Of a DNA stretch of 64,000 nucleotides, positions 27,032 to 35,895 are shown piece by piece (the first letter of the stretch is position 1; the number at the start of each line of letters is the position of its first letter). A program made the translations under genes and the position numbers. The DNA is from Blastocatellia bacterium AA13. Lineage in GTDB: Bacteria > Acidobacteriota > Blastocatellia > UBA7656. The notes below the pieces were generated by a model. That model did no database searches, was not told the DNA's origin, and saw only the letters and a program-made list of their open reading frames with translations. The stretch lies in NCBI GenBank assembly GCA_003222245.1, contig QHVH01000019.1, positions 62,001 through 126,000 of the forward strand, read 5' to 3'.

Positions 27032-27094
27032 CTCTTGATCCTCACACCGCTGTTGCGCGAACAATCTCAGTTCGCATCTGCATAAAAGAGAAGC

Positions 27095-27586
27095 TCATTC
27101 TTTGAGCTTGAAACCAACGAGCTCGATCGTCATTTCCATAATATCGCCGGGCTCCGGGATCTTTTCGAGTTGTATTTCAATGAACATAGTCTCGTGCGGT
27201 CCGAGGGATTCCCGCGATTTCGGTATCGGGGTAATAGTCTTTTCCTTGAGGATCTCGTTGTTAAACCCGAGAGCGACCGCGCGAAGCTGCAAACCGGTGA
27301 TCAAGCTATCGCCGGCGTTTTGAACATGGGCGCTCAGCATACCTATATTGCCGAACATGTTCTTTGCGGTGGCTTTCTTGATCTCGTCCATCTTTATCGA
27401 CTGCTTATATGAATCGAATTCGGCGGAGCCCGGCCTGGCCATTTCGAGCGGCGGCGCCGGATGTTTGGACGCCCGCGTGCCGACGATTATCGTGAGCGCC
27501 ACGACGACGACAAGAAGGAAGCCGCTGACGGTCATTATCAATCGAGAGTGATCTTTGTTGGCCTTTTCTTCGGGTTGTTCGAACAT
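27095..27586 (-). CDS. Single-pass membrane protein of unknown function
   Basis: The 163-residue protein has a short cytoplasmic head, one membrane helix (about 17-36, LIMTVSGFLLVVVVALTIIV) and an outer beta-rich domain (NMFGNIGMLSAHVQNAGDSL, then GLQLRAVALGFNNEILKEKT, and PHETMFIEIQLEKIP) of the kind seen in DUF2393-like or FxLYD-like domains. It sits between pmbA and mqnE with gaps of 18 and 63 bases. GGAGA precedes its start. The role is unknown. Confidence 0.65.
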   Translation of the reverse strand: MFEQPEEKANKDHSRLIMTVSGFLLVVVVALTIIVGTRASKHPAPPLEMARPGSAEFDSYKQSIKMDEIKKATAKNMFGNIGMLSAHVQNAGDSLITGLQLRAVALGFNNEILKEKTITPIPKSRESLGPHETMFIEIQLEKIPEPGDIMEMTIELVGFKLKE

Positions 27587-27604
27587 GAAGGTCTCCGGCT
27601 GTCG

Positions 27605-28954
27605 CTATGCGCTGATGGTCATTCTTCCAATGAGCACGGTGGGAGCCGTGATGCTTCCCCTGAACTCGATATCATTCCCTACCATCTCGATGGCATTGAG
27701 CATCTCTTTGAGATTTCCCGCTATCGTCACTCCCTGCACTGGAAATGTGAGCTCGCCATTTTCAATCCATGTTCCCGAAGCGCTTCTGGAGTAATCGCCG
27801 TTGACGACGTTTACGCCGAACCCGATCAACTCCGTCACGTAAAGCCCGCTCTTGACTGAAGAGATGATTTGTTCGGGTGAGTGAGAGCCGGGCATCAAGA
27901 TCAGGTTTCCCGCGCCCACTCCAGGCGCGCCGACCAACCCTCTGGAGGCATTTCCGGTCGATCTCAGCCCGAGCTTTCGCGCGGTATAAGTGTTCAGCAA
28001 ATAGCTCTCGAGCACGCCTTCGTTTATGACGACGGTGCGGCGAGTAGGCAGTCCTTCGGAGTCGAATGGACGCGATCCCAAGAGGGCCGGCCTTGTTCCG
28101 TCATCGACGATGTTGAGACAGCGCGAGGCCACGCGTTCGCCAAGCTGCCCCACAAGGAAGCTCGCCTTTCGAAAAACCGATTCGCCGGAAACGGCTTGAA
28201 AAATGTCTTCGAGCAATTCGCTCGCGACATTCGGCTCGAAGATCACGGGCACGTTTTGATTGCCGACCGCCGAAGCGCCCAGCTTCCGAAGCGTGCGCCG
28301 CGCGGCTTCGGCCCCGATTTTTTCGGGTGAATCCATATCGCGAAGTTTTCGTCGCGAGTCGAACCAGTAGTCCCGCTGCATGCGGTCGCCGTCCGATGCG
28401 ACGGGAACGGTAGCGATCGTGCAGCTACTGCCTCGATATTCGCCGACAAAACCCTGCGAGTTCGCCAGTACCATAGTGCCGACTCTGGAGTCGAATCCGC
28501 CTCCATCGAAGTTCACTATCTTAGGGCTCACTTCCCGGGCAGCCTGTTCCGCCCTCAATGCGAGGTTGATCTTCTGCTCGGTCGGCAATTCGGCGATTTC
28601 CGGATCGTAGATGTCGAGATCGGCGAAGCTTGTGGCCATTTCGCTCGGATCGGGCAACCCAGCGCTGTCGTCCGCCGAAGTGGCGCGCGCCATATCGATC
28701 ACTTCAGTGATCAACGACTCGACGGCTTCGATAGAGAAGTCGGAGCCGGAGACCGATGCTTGTTTTCCGTCCAGCAGCACTCTCAACCCGAAGGCTTGAT
28801 CCGTCGATTCCTTCAGTGTTTCCACTTCTCCAAGGCGTACGCTAACAGAGAACTCGACTCGATGCCTGAGGAGCGCTTCGGCCGCGGAAGCGCCGCGAAT
28901 GACGGCTTCGCGCGCCAGATCAACAGCGAATTGCTTGCCAAACAATGGATTCAT
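27605..28954 (-). CDS. pmbA: TldE/PmbA-type metallopeptidase subunit
   Basis: The 449-residue protein is the PmbA (TldE) partner of TldD; together they form a heterodimeric zinc protease that trims peptides such as modified natural products and CcdA. It shows the long N-terminal strand domain, GADGS-like RIGxx positions as AFGLRVLLDGKQASVSGSDF, the MARAT segment, and the C-terminal RGLVGAPGVGAGNLILMPGS and LIGFGVNVVNGDYSRSASG regions typical of the family. It lacks the HExxxH of TldD, as expected. It follows tldD by 34 bases. Confidence 0.9.
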   Translation of the reverse strand: MNPLFGKQFAVDLAREAVIRGASAAEALLRHRVEFSVSVRLGEVETLKESTDQAFGLRVLLDGKQASVSGSDFSIEAVESLITEVIDMARATSADDSAGLPDPSEMATSFADLDIYDPEIAELPTEQKINLALRAEQAAREVSPKIVNFDGGGFDSRVGTMVLANSQGFVGEYRGSSCTIATVPVASDGDRMQRDYWFDSRRKLRDMDSPEKIGAEAARRTLRKLGASAVGNQNVPVIFEPNVASELLEDIFQAVSGESVFRKASFLVGQLGERVASRCLNIVDDGTRPALLGSRPFDSEGLPTRRTVVINEGVLESYLLNTYTARKLGLRSTGNASRGLVGAPGVGAGNLILMPGSHSPEQIISSVKSGLYVTELIGFGVNVVNGDYSRSASGTWIENGELTFPVQGVTIAGNLKEMLNAIEMVGNDIEFRGSITAPTVLIGRMTISA

Positions 28955-28988
28955 CGTGATTCGAATTGTGCGCCGAGTGGGATTGAAG

Positions 28989-30428
28989 CTAGAGTTTTGT
29001 TCCGCCCACGGTCATACCGCTGATCTTGATCGTCGGAAGCCCGACGCCTACCGGAACGTTCTGGCCGTCCTTGCCGCAAACGCCGACGCCCTTGTCCAAC
29101 TGGAGATCGTTTCCCACGGCGGTGACGTTCTTCAGCGACTCCGGTCCATTGCCTCGGAGCGTTGCCCCTTTGACCGGCACGGTGATCTTCCCATCTTCTA
29201 TGAGGAATGCTTCAGACGCGGAGAAGGCAAACTCACCGCTCGTGATGTCCACCTGACCGCCGCCGAATTGGACGGCATAGAGCCCCCGTTTTACCGAACG
29301 AATTATGTCTTCACTGCTATCGGAGCCCGACAGCATAAACGTGTTGGTCATACGAGGCAGCGGCAGGAATTTGTAGCTTTGCCGGCGGCCATTACCGGTT
29401 CTCGGAGATTTCATCAGCCGGGAGTTGAGATTGTCGTTCAGGTACGCGCGAAGTACTCCGTTTTCTATCAAGACCGTACAGGTGGTTGCTTCGCCTTCGT
29501 CGTCGATATTTAGCGAGCCTCTGCGATTTGGAATCGTTCCGTCGTCTACTACGGTGCACAACTCGGAAGCCACTCGTTCGCCGATCAAGCCGGAGAACGC
29601 CGACGTGCCTTTTCGATTGAAGTCGGCTTCGAGCCCGTGTCCGACTGCTTCGTGCAGAAGAATTCCGGGCCAGCCGGGTCCAAGCACTACTTCCATTTTA
29701 CCGGCAGGCGCGTCAATCGCGTCGAGTTGTCCAATCGCCTGGCAGGCGGCTTCGATTCCGCATTCCGACGGCTTGAGCTGGCCTTCGAAGAAATCGATTC
29801 CGATTCGGCCTCCTCCGCCGGATCGACCGATCTGCAGATTCCCATCGTCGTCGGCTATGCACATAACGCCGAGCCGAGCAAGCGGCTGAACATCACCGAC
29901 CAGTTTCCCATCGGACGACGCAATCATCACGTGTTTGATTTCATCGGCCATCGTCGATTGGACTTCGCGGATTCTGCGGTCATACGCGCGGGCCGCGCGG
30001 TCGCTTTCCATCACGAGCTCAATTTTTCTATCGAGATCTTCGGCTGAGACTGGAATTTCGACGGGGTATAAATCGTGAGAAGAAGGCGAGACGCTGACTC
30101 CGGCGGCGGTCGTCAAGCCGCCGTTTCGGGCTATATGGGCGGCGGTGCGCGCGGCGGCTACGATCGAATCGAATGCAATGAGATCGGTGTAAGCGTAGCC
30201 GGTCTTGTCTCCGATTATCACCCTGACCCCGACGCCCTGCGACCGGGACTTGGTCACCGATTTTATCATCTGCTCTTCGAGACTGATGCTGTTGCTGATT
30301 CTGTACTCGAAGTATAGATCGGCGAAGTCGCCGCCCTTCTCGAGGGCTGCCGCGAGCAGTCTATCGATATCACGCTCCGTGAGACCGTACCGCTCCGAGA
30401 AGAAGCCTATCCCTTTGTTATCGGTCAT
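28989..30428 (-). CDS. tldD: TldD-type zinc metallopeptidase
   Basis: The 479-residue catalytic subunit carries HEAVGHGLEADF, the H-E-x-x-x-H zinc motif, in the stretch GWPGILLHEAVGHGLEADFN. Also visible are GVGVRVIIGDKTGYAYTD near the start and SGEFAFSASEAFLIEDGKIT at the end, matching the family. The protein acts with PmbA in the cytosol. ATG 30428 follows GAGAGGAGTC. It stands between menG and pmbA in the reverse operon. Confidence 0.92.
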   Translation of the reverse strand: MTDNKGIGFFSERYGLTERDIDRLLAAALEKGGDFADLYFEYRISNSISLEEQMIKSVTKSRSQGVGVRVIIGDKTGYAYTDLIAFDSIVAAARTAAHIARNGGLTTAAGVSVSPSSHDLYPVEIPVSAEDLDRKIELVMESDRAARAYDRRIREVQSTMADEIKHVMIASSDGKLVGDVQPLARLGVMCIADDDGNLQIGRSGGGGRIGIDFFEGQLKPSECGIEAACQAIGQLDAIDAPAGKMEVVLGPGWPGILLHEAVGHGLEADFNRKGTSAFSGLIGERVASELCTVVDDGTIPNRRGSLNIDDEGEATTCTVLIENGVLRAYLNDNLNSRLMKSPRTGNGRRQSYKFLPLPRMTNTFMLSGSDSSEDIIRSVKRGLYAVQFGGGQVDITSGEFAFSASEAFLIEDGKITVPVKGATLRGNGPESLKNVTAVGNDLQLDKGVGVCGKDGQNVPVGVGLPTIKISGMTVGGTKL

Positions 30429-30507
30429 GGACTCCTCTCTCGACTGTGGTGATTGTAGCGGCTGGGAAATGGTGATAGAAATGAATCATCATCGCGTTTG
30501 AATGCCC

Positions 30508-31254
30508 TCAGCGGCGCCGCTCCGGAGTTCGCTTCTCGGCCAGATGCACCGCGGCAACGCCATAAAACAAATTGTAATAGGTGACCTCGGAAAAACCAAC
30601 CTCGGTCATTATTGCGGCCAGAGCTTCCTGGTCGGGGAAGGCTTTGACCGAATCCGGCAAGTATCTGTAGGCCGTTTTCGAACCCGAAATGAGCCGCCCG
30701 ATTCCAGGCAGCACACGATTGAAGTACCACCCGTAGAAGTTTCTGAACACCGGCACGATCGGCTTGGAAAACTCGAGCACGGCAACCTTGCCTCCGGGTT
30801 TGATCAGCCGCAGCATCTCGATAAGGCCCTCGCGAACCGATTCGAGATTGCGGAGGCCGAACGCGATCGACACCGCGTCAAAAGAGGCATCCGGAAAAGG
30901 GGTCTTCAATGCGTCGCCTTCGATGAGGACTACATTGGACCGTGAATCTCTTACCTTGCGTACGCCGAGTTTCAGCATCGGATGGCAGAAGTCCACGCCC
31001 CAGGTCTCGGCATTGTGAGCGAGCTCGATGGAAAGATCCGCGGTTCCACAGCACAGATCGAGCACGCGAGCCCCCGGTCTCTCTAACACTGTTGCGAGCG
31101 ACCGAACCAGCCGGCGCCGCCAGCGCCGATCGACGTTGAGCGAGAGAGCATGATTAAGAAAGTCATAACGCGGCGCGATCTGTGCGAACATCGTTCGTAC
31201 CGCATCCGATTTACTTATCTGGTTTAGATGGCCTGAAGCTTGCTCGCTCGCCAT
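30508..31254 (-). CDS. menG: Demethylmenaquinone methyltransferase (UbiE/MenG)
   Basis: The 248-residue class I SAM-dependent methyltransferase adds the last methyl group to demethylmenaquinone. The UbiE signature is present: MFAQIAPRYDFLNHALSLNV at residues 22-41, with the SAM site VLDLCCGTADLSIEL, and later AFGLRNLESVREGLIEMLRL and KPGGKVAVLEFSKP. The C-terminal part ITYYNLFYG-like (EVTYYNLFYGVAAVHLAEK) fits. Because MqnE is in the same operon, menaquinone rather than ubiquinone is the likely product. Confidence 0.93.
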   Translation of the reverse strand: MASEQASGHLNQISKSDAVRTMFAQIAPRYDFLNHALSLNVDRRWRRRLVRSLATVLERPGARVLDLCCGTADLSIELAHNAETWGVDFCHPMLKLGVRKVRDSRSNVVLIEGDALKTPFPDASFDAVSIAFGLRNLESVREGLIEMLRLIKPGGKVAVLEFSKPIVPVFRNFYGWYFNRVLPGIGRLISGSKTAYRYLPDSVKAFPDQEALAAIMTEVGFSEVTYYNLFYGVAAVHLAEKRTPERRR

Positions 31255-31284
31255 AGTTGAACGAATGCAGAAGGAAGCGCGGCG

Positions 31285-32676
31285 TCAATGCAAAGCGGAA
31301 CCGCCGGTCAGAAGCTTCTTTAAAGCGGGTTCTATTTCCCTGACGGCGCCGGCTGCCGCCAGGACGGAGCTCGCGGGAGCCACATACTTTTGAGCCGACT
31401 TGACGCAGTCCGCCGGAGTCACCGCGTTCACTCGCTCCTCGAAGTGCAGGAGATAATCGCGGCCAAGCCCGTATAGCTCAATATCGAGCAAGGCATCTTC
31501 GACGCCGGCAGCACTTTGAACGCCGCGAAGGAAGGAGTCCAGGACTCGTTGTTTTGCCGACTCGATTGCCTGCGAGTCGAGCTGACCATTCTTGAATGTC
31601 CGGAGGTTCTTCAGGATCGCATCCATCGCTGCCGCTAGTTTGTCAGGCGGAGCTTGCACCGATGTCAGGATCGGCCCCGCAAGATATCGGGCTTCGGCTT
31701 CAGTGTGAACGGAAACCTCACTGCCGAACGAGACCGCTGCTTGCTTATTTGAAGCCGCGAGAGCTTCGATCATCACTGCCGCGGCAAGATAATCGGGAAC
31801 GCGTCTTGAAAACCCGATCTGTGCTACGACCGCCTGAGCCGCCGCACCCGGCGAATCGCTTACAATCAACTTGAGATCGGCAGGGGGCTCCGGAGTCCTG
31901 AAAGTCGCGGGCACGATGGCGCCTTTCTTCCAGGCGCCGAGCTTTGCGCGGCTTATGCGAACTATCTCCTCGAGTGTCGTATTTCCTGTAATCAGCAGCT
32001 CCGAGTTATTCGCGAGATAGAATCTGTCGTGGTAATAAGACAGGTCGGTGCGTTCGATCTTCGATAAGCTTTCCGCCGTTCCTCCTTCCGGATGGCCGAA
32101 CGGATAGGCGCCGAAAAGAACCGCAAGCGCCCTCTCCTTCAAAACCTCCGGCGCCGCGGGTGGTCCCTTTTTTAGAGACTCCACGCGAGTGCGCTTGAAC
32201 GCATCGAATTCGGCCTGCTCGAATGAAGGCGAGACTACGAGTCGGGCGCAGAGATCGAGCATCGCTTCGATATCGTTCGACGAACTGATCATCACGACGT
32301 CGGTGGAGTCCCACGTTACTTTTATGCTGATGCGAATTCCATAATGCTCGACTATTTCTTCGATGTTTTTCGCGGCCAATCCCCCGCCGCCCTTTAGAAG
32401 CATTCCGGCTGTAAAATCCGCGAGTCCGCCCTTACCGGCCAGGTCGAACAGCGCTCCGCTGTTGACTCTGAGATGAAGCCTCAGCCCATCGGTCGAGGGG
32501 CTCTCGATCAGCATCAGCGAAAGCCCGTTTAGAAGCGAGTCTCTCTTCACTACAGGGATTGAGAAGCCGGTCTGACGTAAATATTCAGGGCGAGCGGCGG
32601 CGGATACGGGCGCTATCGGTAATTGAAATGCGCACACTATTATGAAGATTGGAATGAAGCGATTGATGATTCGCAA
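31285..32676 (-). CDS. M16-family peptidase-like protein without the zinc motif
   Basis: The 463-residue protein has a signal peptide (MRIINRFIPIFIIVCAFQLP, cut near VSA) and two M16 (insulinase/processing peptidase) domains. Where active members have HxxEH, this one reads GGLADFTAGML, with no histidines or glutamate, so it cannot bind the catalytic zinc there. The second-domain marks YHDRFYLANNSELLITGNT and PFGHPEGGTAESLSKI fit M16 B/C proteins. It may be the inactive partner of an active subunit, but none lies beside it. Translation starts at TTG 32676 after GGAGGAG. It heads the operon with menG and tldD. Confidence 0.8.
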   Translation of the reverse strand: MRIINRFIPIFIIVCAFQLPIAPVSAAARPEYLRQTGFSIPVVKRDSLLNGLSLMLIESPSTDGLRLHLRVNSGALFDLAGKGGLADFTAGMLLKGGGGLAAKNIEEIVEHYGIRISIKVTWDSTDVVMISSSNDIEAMLDLCARLVVSPSFEQAEFDAFKRTRVESLKKGPPAAPEVLKERALAVLFGAYPFGHPEGGTAESLSKIERTDLSYYHDRFYLANNSELLITGNTTLEEIVRISRAKLGAWKKGAIVPATFRTPEPPADLKLIVSDSPGAAAQAVVAQIGFSRRVPDYLAAAVMIEALAASNKQAAVSFGSEVSVHTEAEARYLAGPILTSVQAPPDKLAAAMDAILKNLRTFKNGQLDSQAIESAKQRVLDSFLRGVQSAAGVEDALLDIELYGLGRDYLLHFEERVNAVTPADCVKSAQKYVAPASSVLAAAGAVREIEPALKKLLTGGSALH

Positions 32677-32855
32677 GGAACTCCTCCGCGGCGCGAATGG
32701 TAATCGAGTCTAGCGATATGCTGTAGAGACCGTCAACCTGTTGTGCTATACTGGCGGCCGTTGCTTGGGCATAACTAAAGCCCGCAGGGCCATTCGGAGA
32801 TCTTAAGGGAAGAGCAGGACAAGGTAACTTTCAAGGATCGAGGGAACAGTCTGCG

Positions 32856-33533
32856 ATGTATTGTCCGTCTTGTTCTACACAGGCTGCCGATGGCGCGAAA
32901 TTCTGTAAGACTTGCGGCCTGAGCCTCACGATAATCAATCAGGCAATCAACGGCGATACCGGCTTCAGCGACCCTCTGCGCGACCGCGAATATAAACGGG
33001 CTCGCAAACAGATCAGCGAAGGTATTCACGGCATCTCGGTCGGCGCGGCTTTTCTGACAGCGTGTGGTCTCGCATACGCATTTCTTTCGGTTCAGCAGAC
33101 CTTTGTACTGATTCCCGTTTTGAGCCTTGCTCTCATCGGGCTGGTATTCGTCTTTAGAAATGCCGGTAAGCTCATAGACGCGAAGGTCGGCCAGAAGATG
33201 GCCAGCCGTCCAACCCAGCTTCGCGGAACGGGCGCGCTCGGTTCGGCGCCGGTCACCACCGCGTTTCAACCGCAAGCCCGGTCGAGTTCCAAGTCGAATC
33301 CGCCGAGCGGTGCGTCATCATCATCATCATCGCCGCTCGCGCCGGCTCAGCCGAATCAATCGGTCCAGCGAAGTCAGACCGCTCAGCCGGCTGCAACCCA
33401 GCGGCGCTCAACGGCGCTTGCTCCAATGAATCCCTCACGGCCGCTTCCCACAGGCCGCATCAACCGCGAACAATCAAGTCCGCTCAGGCGGGACAAGAAG
33501 GACGACGACCTTCTTGCGAAGATAAGAAACTAG
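32856..33533 (+). CDS. Zinc-ribbon membrane protein
   Basis: The 225-residue protein begins with a zinc ribbon, MYCPSCSTQAADGAKFCKTC (C-x2-C...C-x2-C), then a charged stretch, two membrane helices (about 64-82 and 86-103) and a disordered tail rich in S, P, Q and T. This layout is common for small regulatory or scaffold membrane proteins in Acidobacteria. It is divergent from the M16 operon. The function is unknown. Confidence 0.7.
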   Translation: MYCPSCSTQAADGAKFCKTCGLSLTIINQAINGDTGFSDPLRDREYKRARKQISEGIHGISVGAAFLTACGLAYAFLSVQQTFVLIPVLSLALIGLVFVFRNAGKLIDAKVGQKMASRPTQLRGTGALGSAPVTTAFQPQARSSSKSNPPSGASSSSSSPLAPAQPNQSVQRSQTAQPAATQRRSTALAPMNPSRPLPTGRINREQSSPLRRDKKDDDLLAKIRN

Positions 33534-33661
33534 TGCACACCCACCGTTGCAATCTCGTCGCGAAAGCAGACGACTCGCATAGAACCTGACGACGCGAGCA
33601 GCGTCACGCAACCACAGTCCGGCATAAGAGCACGCAAAGCAATTTCACGGAGGATCAAGAA

Positions 33662-34582
33662 GTGATCAGCACACGATTTGTCATAGCGGATGTATTTACG
33701 GCGACCAGGTTTTGTGGAAATCAACTGGCTGTCTTTACAAGCGCTCAGGGGATTGATAGCGCGACAATGCAGGAGATCGCGAGGGAGATGAACTACTCTG
33801 AAACCACGTTCCTGCTTCCTCCAGAGTCCGACGGCGATTTTCGACTGCGAATATTCACGCCGGGCAAGGAACTGCCTTTTGCGGGACACCCCATTGTAGG
33901 AACCGCATTCGTGATTGTCTCCGAAGAATTAAAGCCGGCGGACGGCAGCCTGACTACGGTCAAGTTAGAGACCAACGTGGGTGTCATCAACGTTGAAGTC
34001 GCGACTGTCTCGGGGCGGCCCGGCCGGACGACTATGAATCAGCCGCTTCCGAAGGTGGTGAGCGTCTATTCCGACCTTAAGAAGCTCGCGAGCGCGCTTT
34101 CAATTAACGCGAATGAGATCGGAGGCGAGGATCTGCCTGTTGAGATCATCTACAACGGGCTAACCGTAATGGTGGTTCCCGCGAAATCGATTGAGACGGT
34201 TCGGAGGATTCGTCCGAATACAAGCGAGCTGGAAGACATAGTGAAGGCTACCAACGCGGAAACGATCTTGATCTTTACTACCGAGACTGAATTTCCAACC
34301 AGCCATTCTCACAGCAGGGTCTTTGCTCCGGGCGCGGGCGTTGGCGAAGATCCGGCGACTGGCTCGGCCAACGGTCCCCTGGGCTACTATCTGGCGAGAC
34401 ACGGCCTGGTGAATGGGGTTCACAATAGATTCAGCATCGTTAGCGAGCAAGGCTTCGAAATGAAGCGCCCGAGCCTGCTCTACATCGATGTGGTCTTTGA
34501 GCCGGACGGCAAAGACGTGAAGAAGGTCCTTGTAGGAGGGGACGTAGTCGTCTCGGGCAAGGGCGAGATATTTCTAGACTGA
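33662..34582 (+). CDS. PhzF-family isomerase
   Basis: The 306-residue protein belongs to the PhzF/diaminopimelate-epimerase-like fold. The N-terminal DVFTATRFCGNQLAVF (residues 9-24), the MNYSETTFLLPP segment with the catalytic glutamate, GKELPFAGHPIVGTAFV and the second-half GEDPATGSANGPLGYYL are all hallmarks. The reaction is an isomerisation or epimerisation of an unknown metabolite; phenazine synthesis is not implied, as no phz genes are present. GTG 33662 is chosen because GGAGG lies ten bases upstream and homology begins there. Confidence 0.88.
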   Translation: MISTRFVIADVFTATRFCGNQLAVFTSAQGIDSATMQEIAREMNYSETTFLLPPESDGDFRLRIFTPGKELPFAGHPIVGTAFVIVSEELKPADGSLTTVKLETNVGVINVEVATVSGRPGRTTMNQPLPKVVSVYSDLKKLASALSINANEIGGEDLPVEIIYNGLTVMVVPAKSIETVRRIRPNTSELEDIVKATNAETILIFTTETEFPTSHSHSRVFAPGAGVGEDPATGSANGPLGYYLARHGLVNGVHNRFSIVSEQGFEMKRPSLLYIDVVFEPDGKDVKKVLVGGDVVVSGKGEIFLD

Positions 34583-34616
34583 AATTTCTATTTGACCGCG
34601 CGCTTTCAAATCCTTC

Positions 34617-34643
34617 AGGGGCGGGCCTCCTGTGCTCGCCCCT
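34617..34643. repeat. GGGCGGGCC-type palindrome
   Basis: AGGGGCGGGCCTCCTGTG followed by CTCGCCCCT can fold into a hairpin. Related palindromes occur at 37021, 44306 and 62855, between other genes. Here it stands between phzF and the cupin gene and might end or attenuate the transcript. Confidence 0.6.
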
Positions 34644-34687
34644 CTCCGGATTACACTGTTTTTACTAATCCAAATTTCGAGGTGTCT

Positions 34688-35038
34688 ATGACTCTGCACA
34701 AATGGAGCGAGATTGAAGAAGAGAAGCTCACCGATTCCATAAGCCGCAAATATATAATGGGCGATCGCGTGACCATGGCAATGTTCACGTTGAAAAAAGG
34801 CTGCACCGTTCAGACTCACAGCCATGAGAACGAGCAGATGTCTACCGTGTTGAGCGGAGCGATGAAGTTCGTCGTCGAAGGGCAGGAAGTATTCGTTCGA
34901 AGCGGGGAGACGTTGAGGATTCCTCCGATGACGCCGCACAGCGCGGTGGCCCTCGAAGATACGGAGAATCTCGATGTCTTCGCTCCGGTCAGGAGCGATT
35001 GGCTCGAAGGCAACGACGATTATCTAAAGAAGGCTTAG
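34688..35038 (+). CDS. Single-domain cupin protein
   Basis: The 116-residue protein is one small beta-barrel: the metal site of cupin motif 1 is HSHENEQMSTVLSGAMKFVV (H-x-H, then E) and motif 2 is IPPMTPHSAVALEDT. The product has the size of stand-alone cupins acting as isomerases, dioxygenases or sensors. The ATG at 34688 fits the start of homology better than the in-frame ATG 34592. Substrate unknown. Confidence 0.82.
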   Translation: MTLHKWSEIEEEKLTDSISRKYIMGDRVTMAMFTLKKGCTVQTHSHENEQMSTVLSGAMKFVVEGQEVFVRSGETLRIPPMTPHSAVALEDTENLDVFAPVRSDWLEGNDDYLKKA

Positions 35039-35082
35039 CTTCGCGCTTAAAGTTCGCTTGGATTTCGAGCGGCCTTTTTGCC

Positions 35083-35451
35083 TCAGACTGTCTTCGGGGT
35101 CTTCCAATACCGTTTGTTGTAGTACGCGCGAATTCGCGAATTCGCTTCTCGAAGCTTCTCGGCCACCGCTCTCGCTTCGAGGTTCGGCGATGATGCATCG
35201 TGCTTCCCTTCAGCGGTTGGCCGCACGGAGATTGTGGCGTCCGGCGTGAGCACTTCTACCAATCCATCCCATTTTCTTTCGTCGAGAACAACGACGTAGC
35301 CGTCTCCACCGAGCGCGTAGACCCGGTCGTCGCCTGCTTTTACAAACGAAGTTCCGTGATCGGCCATCAGGTCGTCCAGCGTTGACGCCAGAGCGGATAA
35401 AGCATCTTTGAAAACTCCCTCAAAGTGCGTAGACGTGGATTGAGTGCTCAT
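35083..35451 (-). CDS. Hypothetical protein
   Basis: The 122-residue soluble protein (MSTQSTSTHFEGVFKDALSA...) has a first helix, a strand pair around DDRVYALGGDGYVVVLDER, and a charged final helix LREANSRIRAYYNKRYWKTP. I do not recognise a family. It is convergent with the cupin gene. Confidence 0.55.
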   Translation of the reverse strand: MSTQSTSTHFEGVFKDALSALASTLDDLMADHGTSFVKAGDDRVYALGGDGYVVVLDERKWDGLVEVLTPDATISVRPTAEGKHDASSPNLEARAVAEKLREANSRIRAYYNKRYWKTPKTV

Positions 35452-35516
35452 TCGTGTCCTTTGTGATCTTCTCTTTTTTTGATGTCAGCCGAGCGACCGC
35501 TCGGCTAGTGGATCGT

Positions 35517-35729
35517 TCAGCCTCGGCCTTCCCAGCCGATCTGTTTCAGGCGGCCCTCTTCGACGATGACGGGCACCGTCCGGTCACCGCCCGTGATGGA
35601 CAGCATCTCTTTTCTGAATTGGGGATTATCCTGCGCGTTCCGCTCATCGAACGCGATACCCGCCCCAGTGTAGTGCTCGCGGGCCTTCGCGCAATATGGA
35701 CAGCCCGGCTTCGTATAGATTACAAGCAT
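35517..35729 (-). CDS. Glutaredoxin-like protein
   Basis: The 70-residue thioredoxin-fold protein has the dithiol site GCPYCAKAREH (C10, C13), the cis-proline TVPVIV and the final KQIGWEGRG in place of the usual GG motif. It is short but complete for the single-domain class (NrdH/Grx-like). It would reduce disulphides or glutathione adducts in the cytosol. It is transcribed divergently from rpiA. Confidence 0.85.
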   Translation of the reverse strand: MLVIYTKPGCPYCAKAREHYTGAGIAFDERNAQDNPQFRKEMLSITGGDRTVPVIVEEGRLKQIGWEGRG

Positions 35730-35895
35730 TCGAACCTCTTACTCGTTTCAGATGTCATTAGAACCCCAGTCTATCAGACGCGATTTGACGGGCGCAAAGC
35801 AGGCCGTGTAGTTGAACGATGATCTGATCGAATGGTATGGTTCGGGCGAAAAAAGCGCGATTGGCGCGCCGATGCGGGTCAACCAGAGGAAGGCA

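Noticed and set aside
33662-34582. PhzF as a sign of phenazine synthesis
   Set aside because: No other phz gene is present, and PhzF-like isomerases are widespread without that pathway.
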